DNA of 64,000 nucleotides from CAZRSW01 sp964602845 (GCA_964602845.1 CAZRSW010000007.1:1-64000), one strand, 5' to 3'; counted from the stretch's first letter, positions 7,976 through 17,598 are shown. A program made the numbers and translations. The notes: generated by a model not told the origin, from the letters alone.

Positions 7976-8593
7976 ATGACATTGCTATGGATTCTGATCG
8001 GGTTTATGAGTGGGTCTATTCCTTGGGCTGTCTTAGCAGTTAAATCTATTTCTGGTAAGAGTGTCAGAGAAGTGGGTGATGGTAATCCTGGTGCAACGAA
8101 TGCTTGGAGATCCTCTGGGTGGGTAGTAGGTATGGCTGTACTGATTCTAGAGATAGCCAAGAGTTTCATACCAATTTGTTTGGCTATGAGATTGATCGAT
8201 GATTTCAGCGGGATAAATGGAACAATATTATTATCTTTGATAGCTTTAGCTCCGATTCTTGGTCATGCGTGGTCACCGTTTTTGAAGTTTAAAGGGGGTA
8301 AGGCGCTTGCTCCCAGCTGGGGGTCCTGGATAGCATTGACTAATGGGATTGCACTGCCGGCAGGGATTATTTTGCTGGGTGTTCTGCATGCGATCCAGAA
8401 AAATCATGCTATAACGGTGACAGGGTGTTTAGCGGGATTCCTCGCGATATTCCAATTTCTGTGGGGCGAGGACCACATTGGTTTTTTTTGGGTGATGAAT
8501 TTTGCCATAGTGGTTTATAAACATAGATCGGAATACTCTGGTGGTTTTCAATTAAGGGAATGGCTTGGGAAATATGTGGGGAGGACGACGTGA
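7976..8593 (+). CDS. plsY: Glycerol-3-phosphate acyltransferase PlsY
   Basis: The 205-residue membrane protein matches PlsY, which transfers acyl from acyl-phosphate to glycerol-3-phosphate in the first step of phospholipid synthesis. The three family motifs are visible: G-S-I-P in helix 1, D-G-N-P-G-A-T-N-A-W-R, and G-H-x-x-x-x-F-L-K-F-K-G-G-K-A. Five transmembrane helices are likely. Its end overlaps the next start (GTGA), so it is co-translated with the glycosyltransferase, suggesting membrane lipid or glycolipid synthesis. No clear ribosome-binding site is seen directly upstream of the ATG. Confidence 0.9.
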   Translation: MTLLWILIGFMSGSIPWAVLAVKSISGKSVREVGDGNPGATNAWRSSGWVVGMAVLILEIAKSFIPICLAMRLIDDFSGINGTILLSLIALAPILGHAWSPFLKFKGGKALAPSWGSWIALTNGIALPAGIILLGVLHAIQKNHAITVTGCLAGFLAIFQFLWGEDHIGFFWVMNFAIVVYKHRSEYSGGFQLREWLGKYVGRTT

Positions 8594-9725
8594 TATTTCT
8601 ACTAGAGATCGCGCAGTATCTTACGACTTTTCTAGCGGCATGTAGTCTGGTTGTTGCACTTTGGAACAATAGATTCCTCAATAGACTGTCAGAAATCGAC
8701 GGTAATCGACCCTTCAATTTAAGTTCATCCAAGGTCTCGGTGCTGATACCTGCTAGAAACGAGGCGACCCGGATTAATGAATGCATAACGAAATTATTGG
8801 AGCAAGACCATTCCAATATTGAGATCATTATATTGGACGATAGATCTACTGATCGGACCGTTGAATTGGTCGAGTGCTGGGCAAGAAAAGATAAAAGGAT
8901 TGTTGTCGTGAAGGGGAATGATTTGCCGGCTGGTTGGGTCGGTAAGCATTGGGCTTGCCATCAATTAGCTCATATGGCCAAAGGAGATCATTTTCTTTTT
9001 GTTGACGCGGATACTGTTATAGCATCTAAGACTATTACGCATGCTCTGATTGAATCGTCTGAAAGAGACGCAGATCTTCTAACCGTCATTCCAAGTCGGA
9101 CTATCAACTGCGTCATAGAAAAACTAATATATTCTTTCATAGACTGGGCAATATTTTGTTGGCTTCCGCTGAAGATCGCCCATTCGAGAGATAATGCATA
9201 TTTATCTGCAACATTCGGGCAATTTATGCTGTTCAAGAGGGAGGCATATTTTAAGACGGGAGGTCATGAGGCCATCAAGGACAACGCTATTGATGATTTC
9301 GAATTGGGTAGAATGATCAAAAGGCTTGGGCTAAAGTGGGTTTTAACAGATGGTAGCGGTATGGTGCGATCTCTTTCATATGGAGGGAACATTGCGGCAT
9401 TTAGAGGTATATCTAGAAGTGTGTTCCCTGCCTTAAATTATCGTTTGAGCGTTTTAGCATCAATGTCTTTCCTACTAGGTATCTGTGGGTTCCTACCCGT
9501 GTCCACGTTGATTGCTAGAGTTGTCTTTGGTGTGGTAGAAACCCAGTTCGTTATGTATTCTGCGCTGTCACTGTCATTATTTTCTCTGTCTTGGCTGATA
9601 GTTTGTAAAAGGTTTGGGCATAGCCTATTTGCTTTACTGGTGCATCCGATATCTATTGCGGTTATGTTGATAATGGCCTACTACTCCATGTTAGCCAATG
9701 CTTTTACATTTGCTACATGGAAAGG
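8590..9725 (+). CDS. Family 2 glycosyltransferase, membrane-bound (3' end lost in gap)
   Basis: The start GTG at 8590 overlaps the PlsY stop and has GGAGG 6 bases upstream; an ATG at 8560 is less likely. About 378 residues remain before the N gap. After one N-terminal membrane helix comes the GT-A domain: V-L-I-P-A-R-N-E, D-D-R-S-T-D, P-A-G-W-V-G-K-H-W-A-C, D-A-D-T and D-D-F-E-L-G. At least three C-terminal membrane helices follow. The P-A-G-W-x-G-K-x-W-A-C pattern is typical of the carotenoid/hopanoid-associated GT2 branch (CruC, HpnB-like). With PlsY it may build a glycolipid; acceptor unknown. Confidence 0.88.
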
Positions 9726-9825
9726 NNNNNNNNNNNNNNNNNNNNNNNNNNNNNNNNNNNNNNNNNNNNNNNNNNNNNNNNNNNNNNNNNNNNNNNNNNN
9801 NNNNNNNNNNNNNNNNNNNNNNNNN
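9726..9825. other. Assembly gap (100 N)
   Basis: Exactly 100 Ns, the usual placeholder for a scaffold join of unknown size. It removes the 3' end of the glycosyltransferase and the 5' end of the methyltransferase. Open frames drawn across it are artefacts. Confidence 0.99.
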
Positions 9826-10855
9826 CAATAATTTCGTAGTGATCGGTGAAAACATTCACACTACTAGAGTGGTCAGAAGAGATGGCCGAAGGGTGGGGCT
9901 TGATAATGACGGGAACGAGGCTGTGCTCTTTAAAAACATCTTTGGTGAACCAGCTTTCCTAACGATTCCTGATAATTTTAAGGATAACAAGATTTACCGT
10001 GAAGGACGTGTGAAGCACTTCATGATTGCTATTTTGGAAGGCATGTCTGAAGTAAGTGATGATTGCGGAAAAGGATCGGATTTTATACTGGCTGAAGTAA
10101 AGAGACAGGAACTGGCGGGGAGTCAGTTCCTGGACCTCAATGTGGATGAAATCTCTTATCATCTTGATCTGCAGAAGAAAGCTATGCAATGGGTCGTATC
10201 TCTTTATTGTACCTTTGCAAAAGTGCCCCCTAGTATAGACTCGTCTAGTATGGAAATCCTGGAGTATGGGCTTGAAACCTATGCAAAGTGTGGGAGCCCG
10301 CAGGGCCCTCCAATGGTCAACTCAGCTTCACTAGAACGTATTGATGCGTTGGATTTAGTTAAGGAATATGATGCGCATGTAGTTGTTACAGCTTCTGGGG
10401 CCGAGGGCATGCCTACAAATGATATTGAGAGGATCGATAATGTACGACTTATGTTGACGGAATGTGATAATAGAGGTGTTTCTCTCGATCGAATCCATAT
10501 TGACGGTCTTGTGTTTCCCATATCCGTGGATCAGAGTTTTGGGCTTCATTATCTCGAAGCGGTGTCCGCCATGAGGAGTGAATTTGGTGGAGGTGTTCAT
10601 ATTACTGGTGGTTTGAGCAATGTATCATTTGGATTACCTGCCCGAAGGTTGATCAATGATACTTTTATCAGATTGTGTATGAGCTCTGGAGTGGATTCTG
10701 GCATTCTCAATCCTATTGAGAGTCGCATTGATAGAATTGAAGCTCTAGACATGGAAACGGATAGGGTTATGCTAGCGGCGGATATGCTACTTGGCAAAGA
10801 TCCTTTTTGTATGAATTTTATTCAGGCGTTCAGGGATGGTCGCCTCTCCGCCTGA
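9826..10855 (+). CDS. Pterin-binding (MetH/AcsE-type) methyltetrahydrofolate enzyme, 5' end in gap
   Basis: About 342 residues of a TIM-barrel pterin-binding protein survive. The barrel begins at V-I-G-E-N-I-H-T-T-R. Further landmarks are F-L-D-L-N-V-D-E, P-x-S-I-D-S-S, N-S-A-S-L-E, D-G-L-V-F-P, and T-G-G-L-S-N-V-S-F-G-L-P. These match the methyl-THF-binding domain of methionine synthase and the AcsE methyltransferases, which carry methyl groups between folate and a corrinoid protein. No cobalamin domain follows, so it needs a separate partner. MetF and a MetV-like protein are encoded at 42.9-44 kb. At most a few N-terminal residues are lost. Confidence 0.87.
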
Positions 10856-10902
10856 TATCTGGAGTGTGTGGATCAAGGCTCTAAAGGACTGATGCGTCAA
10901 AT

Positions 10903-12087
10903 TTAGACTAGCCGATCTTCTAGCCAATCCAGTGTCACTTCTATTCCGAATCCTGGGGCATCAGATGGTTTAACATAACCGTTTTTAATCACGGGAGTTC
11001 CGGGCAGGGATACCATTTCTTCTAAGGGAACACCTGGAGCAGATACTCCTTCTGATCTTTCACCCCAGGGGATCACTGGCATTGCGTAAGCAAGGTGTTG
11101 CCCATATGGATAGTTCATACCTCCGTGTCCTATAACGGTGAGCCCGTGAGCCTCTGCTATGTGACATATTCTTACACTGGCAGTTGTTCCGCCCACCCAC
11201 TGTATGTCTGGTTGGAGAATGTCCACGAGACCTCTTCCGGCGGCCTCCGCAAATGGATGGATAGTGTACCAGTGTTCGCCCGTAGCGAGTATCTGAGCTG
11301 GCACCCTAGAACGAATTTTTGTATAACTGTCCATGTCCTCGGGAAGAGTGTAGTCCTCTAACCATTTGATGTTGTATGGTCTTAGTGCCTCAGAAATTCT
11401 GACGGAGTATTCCACATTTAGTGACATCCAGGCATCTACAGCGAGCTCCATATCTGGCCCGATTTGCTCCCGGGTTCTTTGAACGATCTCGATGTTCTTG
11501 TTCAACCCAGAAATCCCATCCTCTGGTCCGTACCGGAGAAAGACTTTTACCGCTTTGAATCCCAGTTCCATAAACCAGTCAATGTAATCGCTGGTTTTGT
11601 ATTGAAGCACGGTGTTTGATGCATAGCAGAATATCTGGTCTTTTACGGGCCCCCCTAATAGCTCGTATACCGGTTGTCCAATCAATTTCCCCTTTAGGTC
11701 CCAAATTGCATTGTCCACAGCACTGATAGCATAGCTGTTCAGTCCTGCTGTACCATGAGCCGCTGAAGCTCTACGCATCATATCCCAAAGCTTTTCTGTT
11801 GACATTGGATTCAGCCCTACCAGCAATTCGGAAAAATGGTCGTTAATGATAGAAGATACTGGTCCAGAGGCGGCAGATAATCCTAATCCCCAGGTCCCAT
11901 CTTCTGCGGTTACCACGCAAGCAACTCTTTCCCAGTTTGCGGCCCAACTTCTTCCCGGTCGATCGGTCGTATATCTTGCCATAGGAGTGACAAAGTCGCC
12001 CCCTTTAGGGTCTTTTTCTACACGGGCTTTCGTTGTAGGGTTGGGTTCTATATTGATCGGAAATGCTCTGACGTTTTTTATCTTCAT
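10903..12087 (-). CDS. Enolase-superfamily sugar-acid dehydratase (mandelate racemase/rhamnonate dehydratase-like)
   Basis: A 394-residue member of the mandelate racemase/muconate lactonising branch. Such enzymes remove an alpha proton from a carboxylate, often dehydrating an aldonic acid to a 2-keto-3-deoxy acid. Metal ligands are in place: Asp218 (V-D-A-W), Glu244 (W-L-E-D) and Glu271 (T-G-E-H). The probable catalytic His is His321 (G-H-G-G). Overall pattern and His-Gly-Gly context resemble L-rhamnonate dehydratase, but the substrate is not proven. It follows its paralogue by 12 bases, so they share an operon. An HpcH/HpaI aldolase at 20256 could cleave a keto-deoxy product. Confidence 0.9.
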   Translation of the reverse strand: MKIKNVRAFPINIEPNPTTKARVEKDPKGGDFVTPMARYTTDRPGRSWAANWERVACVVTAEDGTWGLGLSAASGPVSSIINDHFSELLVGLNPMSTEKLWDMMRRASAAHGTAGLNSYAISAVDNAIWDLKGKLIGQPVYELLGGPVKDQIFCYASNTVLQYKTSDYIDWFMELGFKAVKVFLRYGPEDGISGLNKNIEIVQRTREQIGPDMELAVDAWMSLNVEYSVRISEALRPYNIKWLEDYTLPEDMDSYTKIRSRVPAQILATGEHWYTIHPFAEAAGRGLVDILQPDIQWVGGTTASVRICHIAEAHGLTVIGHGGMNYPYGQHLAYAMPVIPWGERSEGVSAPGVPLEEMVSLPGTPVIKNGYVKPSDAPGFGIEVTLDWLEDRLV

Positions 12088-12099
12088 GATGACACCTAT

Positions 12100-13311
12100 T
12101 TATTTGAAAGCACTATTTATCATTGACCTTTTATATGCTATGGAGTGATCCCACGGAATTATCCAATTGTCGTCTATTTCCATACCGAATCCAGGGGCAT
12201 CTGAAGGGGAGACGTAACCATCCTTTGGCATGGGCATCCCAGGTATTGGGCAGACTTGTTCCAGTGGGATTCCTGGATCTGTGCCCATCCAAAATTCTGC
12301 CATGGGGGATTCTGGCATGGAAATCGCAAAATGTTGCCCCCAGGGTGACGCCGCTGCCATATGTGGAATAGTGATGATCCCCGCTGCTTCTCCAATGGTA
12401 TATATTTTCAAGGCCTCGGTAAGGCCACCACACCATTTCATATCTGGCTGGAGGATGTCGACAGACCTGTTCTCGACCAACTGCCGGAATGTCCATCTGC
12501 CGTGATGGTCTTCTCCCGTGGCCAGAGGTATCCAGTTGATAGCCTTGCGAAGTTCCATATGTCCCTCTAAATCGGTAGGAATTAAGGGTTCCTCCAACCA
12601 TCGCAGATTGTAAGGTCTGAGGCGTTCGGCCATTCGTACAGTAAATTCAACATTAAATGACATAGTAGGGTTGTACATTAATTCCGCATCGTGACCAACC
12701 GTATCCCTTGCCTTCGCGATTTTTTCTTCCATCAAATTAAGACCCGAGATGCCCATATCGTAGTGCACAGGATTGGACACCTTGAAATGTTTAAATCCCA
12801 GCTCTATTGACCAATCCAAATCATCAGATGTCACGTAACACAAGGCTTTATCACGACATGGTCCCCCTATTAGGCTGTAGACTGGTTGGTCCATTAGTTT
12901 TCCCTTAAGGTCCCATAGCGCTAGGTCTATTCCCGACTGTGCGACAGTGGCCAAACCACCTGCTCCAATTCTCTGGGAAGATCGCCACATTAGATCATTT
13001 AGGAATTCCAAGGCGAAACAATCGCGGCCTTCTAGCAGAGGGGCGTAGTGGTAGTCCACCAATGAGGCAGTTATTTCACCAAAGCTCGTTTGTCCCAAGC
13101 CCCAGGTGCCGTCCTCAGCAATTACCTGGACCCAAAAGTCTTCTTTCGTACCAGCACCCTGCATTCTTCCAGGCGTAGTAGGGAACTCAGGGTACTTGTT
13201 AATAGGTAAGGCTCTAGGAGCGGTATTATTCCAGTTTGGTCTACGGGGCTTTGCGGTAGGTGGTGTGTGGGGAATGTTAAGTTGTACGGCTCTGATCTGC
13301 TTAATTTTCAT
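12100..13311 (-). CDS. Enolase-superfamily protein with altered first metal ligand
   Basis: A 403-residue paralogue of the downstream dehydratase, sharing the E-D-G-T-W-G-L-G, D-L-K-G-K-L, L-R-P-Y-N, D-I-L-Q-P-D and P-S-D-A-P-G-F-G blocks. At the first metal position the neighbour has V-D-A-W-M-S and this one has Y-N-P-T-M-S, so Asp becomes Asn214. Glu240, Glu267 and His317 remain. The protein may bind metal differently or use another substrate. It is first of the pair, with the CoA-transferase 26 bases upstream on the same strand. Calling it a dehydratase is an inference. Confidence 0.86.
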   Translation of the reverse strand: MKIKQIRAVQLNIPHTPPTAKPRRPNWNNTAPRALPINKYPEFPTTPGRMQGAGTKEDFWVQVIAEDGTWGLGQTSFGEITASLVDYHYAPLLEGRDCFALEFLNDLMWRSSQRIGAGGLATVAQSGIDLALWDLKGKLMDQPVYSLIGGPCRDKALCYVTSDDLDWSIELGFKHFKVSNPVHYDMGISGLNLMEEKIAKARDTVGHDAELMYNPTMSFNVEFTVRMAERLRPYNLRWLEEPLIPTDLEGHMELRKAINWIPLATGEDHHGRWTFRQLVENRSVDILQPDMKWCGGLTEALKIYTIGEAAGIITIPHMAAASPWGQHFAISMPESPMAEFWMGTDPGIPLEQVCPIPGMPMPKDGYVSPSDAPGFGMEIDDNWIIPWDHSIAYKRSMINSAFK

Positions 13312-13337
13312 ATATTACTCCTTCCAGAATGTGAAAT

Positions 13338-14546
13338 CTAAACTTTGGAGTTAGGTCCCTTAATTACCTCGTCAGATTCGAGTTGTTGTATATCTCCCTG
13401 TGACATTCCTAGTACGTTTCTTAGTATCTCGAAAGTGTGTTCACCGAGTATCGGAGGATGGCCCTGTGGAGTCGCTGGTGTCTTGCTCAGATGTTGTAGA
13501 GCAGAACCTAGTAGATTTATATTGCCTAGGGAAGGATGGGTCACCTCCCATAGGGATTTTCGAGCTTTGGCCTGAGGATCCTCGAAGACTTCTTTCATTG
13601 TGTTGATGGGGGTGACGGTTAAACCTGCTTTTTTGAGCGAAGATATCCAATATGTTGTTGGTTGTTCCCCGATTTTGCTATTCAATAGTTCTTCTAATAT
13701 AGGTCTATTTTGTACCCTTAGAGCGTTACTTAGAAATCTTGGATCATTTGCCATTTCAGGCAATTCCACTGTTTCACAGAGACGTCGGAATTGGTCGTCA
13801 TTATTTGCCGCAGTCATAAAACTGCCGTCCGAGGCCTTGAAATCTTGATAGGGAGCCACCTGCGGGTGGGCATTTCCCAACCTTTCTGGCACCTCTCCAC
13901 TAGCGAGATAGCTTTGAGCTATATTTGCCATGCTGGCGATGCCAACATCGAATAAAGAAACGTCCACATGTTGGCCCACACCGCTGATATTTCGCTCATA
14001 TAGCGCGGTTAGTATCCCGATTGTGGATGTTAGTCCTGTGAGTATGTCTATCCATGCTACGCCTACCTTCGTGGGTCCGCCAGATGATTCTCCGGTGACG
14101 CTCATGATACCTGTCATGCCTTGGAGGGCAGCGTCATAACCGGGTTCGGATGCCCTCGGACCTGTTTGTCCGAATCCGGTTACTGATGCATAAACTAAAC
14201 TTGGATTGTTTTTTGCCAGAGACTCATAATCTAAGCCGAATTTGGCAAGGTTACCCACTTTAAAATTCTCAACGAGGATATCAGCGTGGGTTGCGAGGTC
14301 TTGGACAATTCTTTGACCCATGTCGTGACGTAAGTTCACTACTATGCTCTTTTTACCACGATTTGCTGATAGGTAATAAGCGCTTTCTGTACCAACGAAA
14401 GGTGGTCCCCATCCTCTAGTATCATCACCCCATGGAGATTCTACTTTCCAGACCTCTGCGCCCAGGTCTGCCAAGATTTGTGTGGCAAAGGGCCCGGCCA
14501 ATATCCTCGACAAGTCCAGTACCTTTATGTTGGTTAGTGCTCCCAT
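13338..14546 (-). CDS. CaiB/BaiF family III CoA-transferase
   Basis: A 402-residue class III CoA-transferase that would move CoA between carboxylic acids. The N-terminal V-L-D-L-S-R-I-L-A-G-P-F-A fold start is present. So are the R-G-K-K-S-I-V-V-N-L block, the catalytic-Asp region E-P-G-Y-D-A-A-L-Q-G-M-T-G, and the H-P-x-x-x-P-Y segment. Length is typical. A ribosome-binding site (AAGGAG) precedes the ATG. It lies upstream of two enolase-superfamily genes on the same strand with short gaps, suggesting one catabolic operon that activates a hydroxy acid. The acid is unknown. Confidence 0.92.
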   Translation of the reverse strand: MGALTNIKVLDLSRILAGPFATQILADLGAEVWKVESPWGDDTRGWGPPFVGTESAYYLSANRGKKSIVVNLRHDMGQRIVQDLATHADILVENFKVGNLAKFGLDYESLAKNNPSLVYASVTGFGQTGPRASEPGYDAALQGMTGIMSVTGESSGGPTKVGVAWIDILTGLTSTIGILTALYERNISGVGQHVDVSLFDVGIASMANIAQSYLASGEVPERLGNAHPQVAPYQDFKASDGSFMTAANNDDQFRRLCETVELPEMANDPRFLSNALRVQNRPILEELLNSKIGEQPTTYWISSLKKAGLTVTPINTMKEVFEDPQAKARKSLWEVTHPSLGNINLLGSALQHLSKTPATPQGHPPILGEHTFEILRNVLGMSQGDIQQLESDEVIKGPNSKV

Positions 14547-14627
14547 GTATCTTATCTCCTTAGGTTCTTGAAAGATGGTAATCTTTTGTTAACATTGCTA
14601 CAACCCAGAAGGTTATGGAGCAGTAGA

Positions 14628-15415
14628 ATGGAACCATTTAGAATTGATATCCCCGATGCATTATTGCAAGATTTGAAGCGACGTCTTGGAGACACCCGAT
14701 GGCCCGGTGAAATTTCTGGAGGTGGTTGGGATTACGGATCTGAACTCGGTTATGTCAAATCACTGTGTGAATACTGGAAAAATGAATTTGATTGGAGAGA
14801 CCAAGAGCGCAAAATTAACTCATTCTCAAACTATACTACTGATATAGATGATTTGAATGTGCACTTTATTTATGAAAAAGGTAAGGGGCCAGACCCTCTT
14901 CCCTTAGTTATAACCCACGGTTGGCCTAGTACCTTTGCGGAAATGTTAGACATCATACCGATGCTTACAGATCCGGAATCCCATGGTGGCAGTGCTGCGG
15001 ATAGTTTTGATGTGGTGGTACCTTCTATTCCTGGCTATGGATTTTCTCAGAAACCAGAGTTGCCAGGGATGAATGTTGCAAAGGTTGCCTCAATTTGGAC
15101 CAAGTTAATGACTAAAGAGCTAGGTTATGAGTCTTTTGTTGCTCAGGGGGGTGACTGGGGTGCTGCAATTAGTACAGCTCTAGGGGCGCTACACGGGGAT
15201 GTTGTACAGAGTATACACCTTACCATGGCGAGTGGCCTTACCGATCTTGATGCGGCACTAAGTGGGGATGAAAAAAAATTTCTTGAACATCGGACTTGGT
15301 GGCAGGAAAATGAAGGAGCTTATGGCCATATGCAGCGTACGAAGCCTCAGACTTTGAGCTACGGTTTGAATGATTCTCCAGCAGGGTTGGCCGCATGGAT
15401 AGTGGAAAAATGGCG
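14628..15415 (+). CDS. Epoxide hydrolase, EHN-type (3' end lost in gap)
   Basis: About 262 residues of an alpha/beta-hydrolase with the epoxide-hydrolase N-terminal domain (F-R-I-D-I-P-D-A-L-L-x-D-L-K-R-R-L, R-W-P-G, W-x-Y-x-S). It has the oxyanion-hole H-G-W-P-S-T and the nucleophile elbow G-G-D-W-G-A with catalytic Asp. The acid and the base His are in the gap. The frame is open from a TTG at 14568, but the conserved domain begins at ATG 14628. It would open epoxides to diols. It diverges from the CoA-transferase. Confidence 0.86.
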
Positions 15416-15515
15416 NNNNNNNNNNNNNNNNNNNNNNNNNNNNNNNNNNNNNNNNNNNNNNNNNNNNNNNNNNNNNNNNNNNNNNNNNNNNNNNNNNNNN
15501 NNNNNNNNNNNNNNN
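15416..15515. other. Assembly gap (100 N)
   Basis: A second 100-N scaffold join. It truncates two converging genes, the epoxide hydrolase and the ABC-2 permease. The real distance is unknown, and genes may be missing here. Confidence 0.99.
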
Positions 15516-15985
15516 AGGCTACAAAATGTTGCTGTTCCCAAGAGTAGTACTATGAATAGTGCAGGTAGGTTATTTCTAGGTACCCGTACATCAAATATTA
15601 ATTCGCCAACGACTATGATGATGAAAACTAGTGTGGATGATATTAGGGTGTTATGAGCTATTTTACCAAGTAGGAAAGAAGATTTTGGTAGAGGTGTACC
15701 TTTGATTCTTTTTAGTATACCTCTGTCTCTCGATATGGATAGGTTCATTGCCATACTTGTGTATGCGGAATTAATTATCGAGAATGCGGCCATTGTCGGG
15801 ATGTACATGGTAGAGAGATTGATAAGCCCATTTGATGATTCCGCAGTGTTATTTCCCAAAATTATGTTCAGTATGAAAAGAAACAATAAGGGTAAAATAA
15901 AGGTGAAAAATGCGGATACTGGATTACGCCTGAAGGCTTTATGTTCGTAGATTATTTGTCTAAACCCTAGCTTAATACTTTTCAT
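15516..15985 (-). CDS. ABC-2 type exporter permease (3' end lost in gap)
   Basis: About 156 residues of an ABC-2 membrane subunit remain. They show an amphipathic start (F-R-Q-I-I-Y-E-H-K-A-F-R-R-N-P), a first helix on AFFTFILPLLFLFILNIIL, further helices, and the cytoplasmic E/R-D-R-G-x-L-K-R-x-x-x-x-P-L motif (R-D-R-G-I-L-K-R-I-K-G-T-P-L) of DrrB-like permeases. It starts inside the end of the ATPase gene (4-base overlap), so the pair is co-translated. The complex would export a lipophilic compound or drug. Confidence 0.88.
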
Positions 15986-16890
15986 TGAAGGTTATCCCGA
16001 AATGTTTCTAAGAAAACGTCTTCCAATGATTGTTTTTTTATCTCCCAGTTCGATATATCGGTTTTGTTGTTGATTGCCCATTTAGTAAGTTTGTGTAGCG
16101 TGGATGTGGGGTCTCCTGTTTTGACAGTAACCTTGTTGCCAATGATACTAACCAGAGATTTCAGATCCTCGGGGAATTCTTGATTAGGGTCAGCGAGAGT
16201 GAAGCAAATGGTAGTGTCTTCCTGTGAATTTCTCAGGTCTGATAATTTGCCTTCTGATATTATCAACCCTTCTTGCATTAAGGCTATCCTGTCAGCCAGT
16301 GCTTCGGCCTCATCCATATAATGGGTAGTCAGCAATATTGTTTTCCCTAGTGATTTTAGATGGAGTATCAGGTCCCATGCTGATCTTCTGGCAGAGGGAT
16401 CGAATCCGGTGGTAGGTTCATCCAAAAACAGAAGATCAGGGTCACCGCACAGACAAATAGCAAAGTCCAATCTCCTCTGCTGCCCCCCGGAGAGCTGTTT
16501 GGGATAGGAATCCCGTTGTTCGAAGAGGTTTGTAATAAGAAGGATCTCCTCTACAGGTTTCGGATTTTCATAAAAGCCTGTGTATTGCTCGAGTATTTCC
16601 CCAACTTTTAAGTAAGGTTCAACCCCATTATCCTGGAGTACGATGCCAAGTCTATCTCGGGAAGATGGATTATTATGCTCTGGGTCGTGCCCCAGCACGG
16701 TTACGTCACCGGAAGTTCGGTTGCGATGCCCCTCTAGGATTTCTATAATCGTGGTTTTGCCAGCTCCATTTGGTCCTAGAAGGGCAAATATTTCCCCCCG
16801 TCTAATTTGGAGGTCTATTCCCTTCACGGCCAATTGGGTATCGTAGGATTTTGTGAGGTCCTTAACTTTTATTGCAAAGTCTTCATTCAT
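15982..16890 (-). CDS. ABC exporter ATPase (DrrA-like)
   Basis: A 302-residue ATPase with Walker A (G-P-N-G-A-G-K-T-T), a Q-loop in V-L-Q-D-N-G, signature L-S-G-G-Q-Q-R-R-L-D, Walker B L-L-F-L-D-E-P-T, and switch His in T-T-H-Y-M-D-E-A. The C-terminal ~80 residues form the extra domain usual in DrrA/CcmA-type exporters. It powers the partial permease that overlaps its stop. An HxlR-family regulator gene lies 170 bases upstream on the same strand and may control the pair. Confidence 0.93.
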   Translation of the reverse strand: MNEDFAIKVKDLTKSYDTQLAVKGIDLQIRRGEIFALLGPNGAGKTTIIEILEGHRNRTSGDVTVLGHDPEHNNPSSRDRLGIVLQDNGVEPYLKVGEILEQYTGFYENPKPVEEILLITNLFEQRDSYPKQLSGGQQRRLDFAICLCGDPDLLFLDEPTTGFDPSARRSAWDLILHLKSLGKTILLTTHYMDEAEALADRIALMQEGLIISEGKLSDLRNSQEDTTICFTLADPNQEFPEDLKSLVSIIGNKVTVKTGDPTSTLHKLTKWAINNKTDISNWEIKKQSLEDVFLETFRDNLQ

Positions 16891-17060
16891 ATAATTCTGT
16901 GCAGCCCAAAGTTTCAGAATGTGCGAGTCCTATTAAACCATGGCCTAAGAAATATCGATCATAAATCTTTTTCACCATAGATTGTTATGGTTCCAAATTT
17001 ACCCATAGTTTGGCATCCCACATTAGCCTTGTGAGGAATGAATACTACACTATTTGATAA

Positions 17061-17480
17061 TTAAGAGAGTTTGACCTGAGATCTTTTGACTCTCCCGGAA
17101 CATTTGTCACAGTAATAGATGACATCCACTCTCTCTCCACATCTGCTGTGGAGGAGACTTATATCATCGGCAAGATATTTTGATCCCCATACAGCCAGAG
17201 CGCCTGCAACAATACCCAGTTCGTGCCCTTTGGAAGTCAGTATATATTCTGCTCTGGGGGGATGCGAACTGTAGAACCGTCGTTCTACAACGCCGTTTTC
17301 CTCCAAGGATTTTAGGCGAGTTGATAATAAATTGGGAGAAATACCTACCAGCGATCCATTTATATCAGCAAAGCGGTGGCTCCCTTTTAGGATCTCTAGC
17401 AAGATTAAAAGTGTCCACCGTTCGCCAACGAGTTCTAATGTTCGTGCAACAGGACCATTCATTGGATAGGTTCTTGACAT
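17061..17480 (-). CDS. HxlR-family transcriptional regulator with C-terminal Cys cluster
   Basis: A 139-residue winged-helix protein of the HxlR type. The family pattern is G-x-R-W-T-L-L-I-L-x-E-I-L-x-G-x-x-R-F-x-D-I, then I-S-P-N-L-L-S-x-R-L-K-x-L-E-E-x-G-V-V-E-R-R, then Y-x-L-T-x-K-G. Beyond the usual end a short tail carries Cys114, Cys124 and Cys127 (C-x9-C-x2-C). The tail could bind a metal or sense redox state. It probably regulates itself and the ABC exporter downstream, or the divergent importer operon. The effector is unknown. Confidence 0.87.
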   Translation of the reverse strand: MSRTYPMNGPVARTLELVGERWTLLILLEILKGSHRFADINGSLVGISPNLLSTRLKSLEENGVVERRFYSSHPPRAEYILTSKGHELGIVAGALAVWGSKYLADDISLLHSRCGERVDVIYYCDKCSGRVKRSQVKLS

Positions 17481-17598
17481 TTCATCATCCTTATTAACTA
17501 GCTTGATTTAAGTAGTAGATTAGTTACTTCTTATATTATACTTGCTATTGATTTTTGTATTGACTTAAAACTTAGAGAGGCTGTATAGGGTTGATGTC
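17481..17598. promoter_or_regulatory. Divergent promoter region between HxlR gene and importer operon
   Basis: On the minus strand a perfect TATAAT (17535-17540) lies 55 bases before the HxlR start; its -35 is weak. On the plus strand TTGACT (17560-17565) is followed after 18 bases by TATAGG (17584-17589), which would give a nearly leaderless message for the ATPase gene. No clear palindromic operator is seen. Both assignments are by eye. Confidence 0.4.

Noticed and set aside
8560..9831. One long protein across the first N gap
   Set aside because: The gap is placeholder Ns; the glycosyltransferase and methyltransferase are separate, both partial.
12131..12601. 156-codon antisense frame inside the enolase-superfamily gene
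   Set aside because: It overlaps a well-supported gene entirely and has no recognisable domain.
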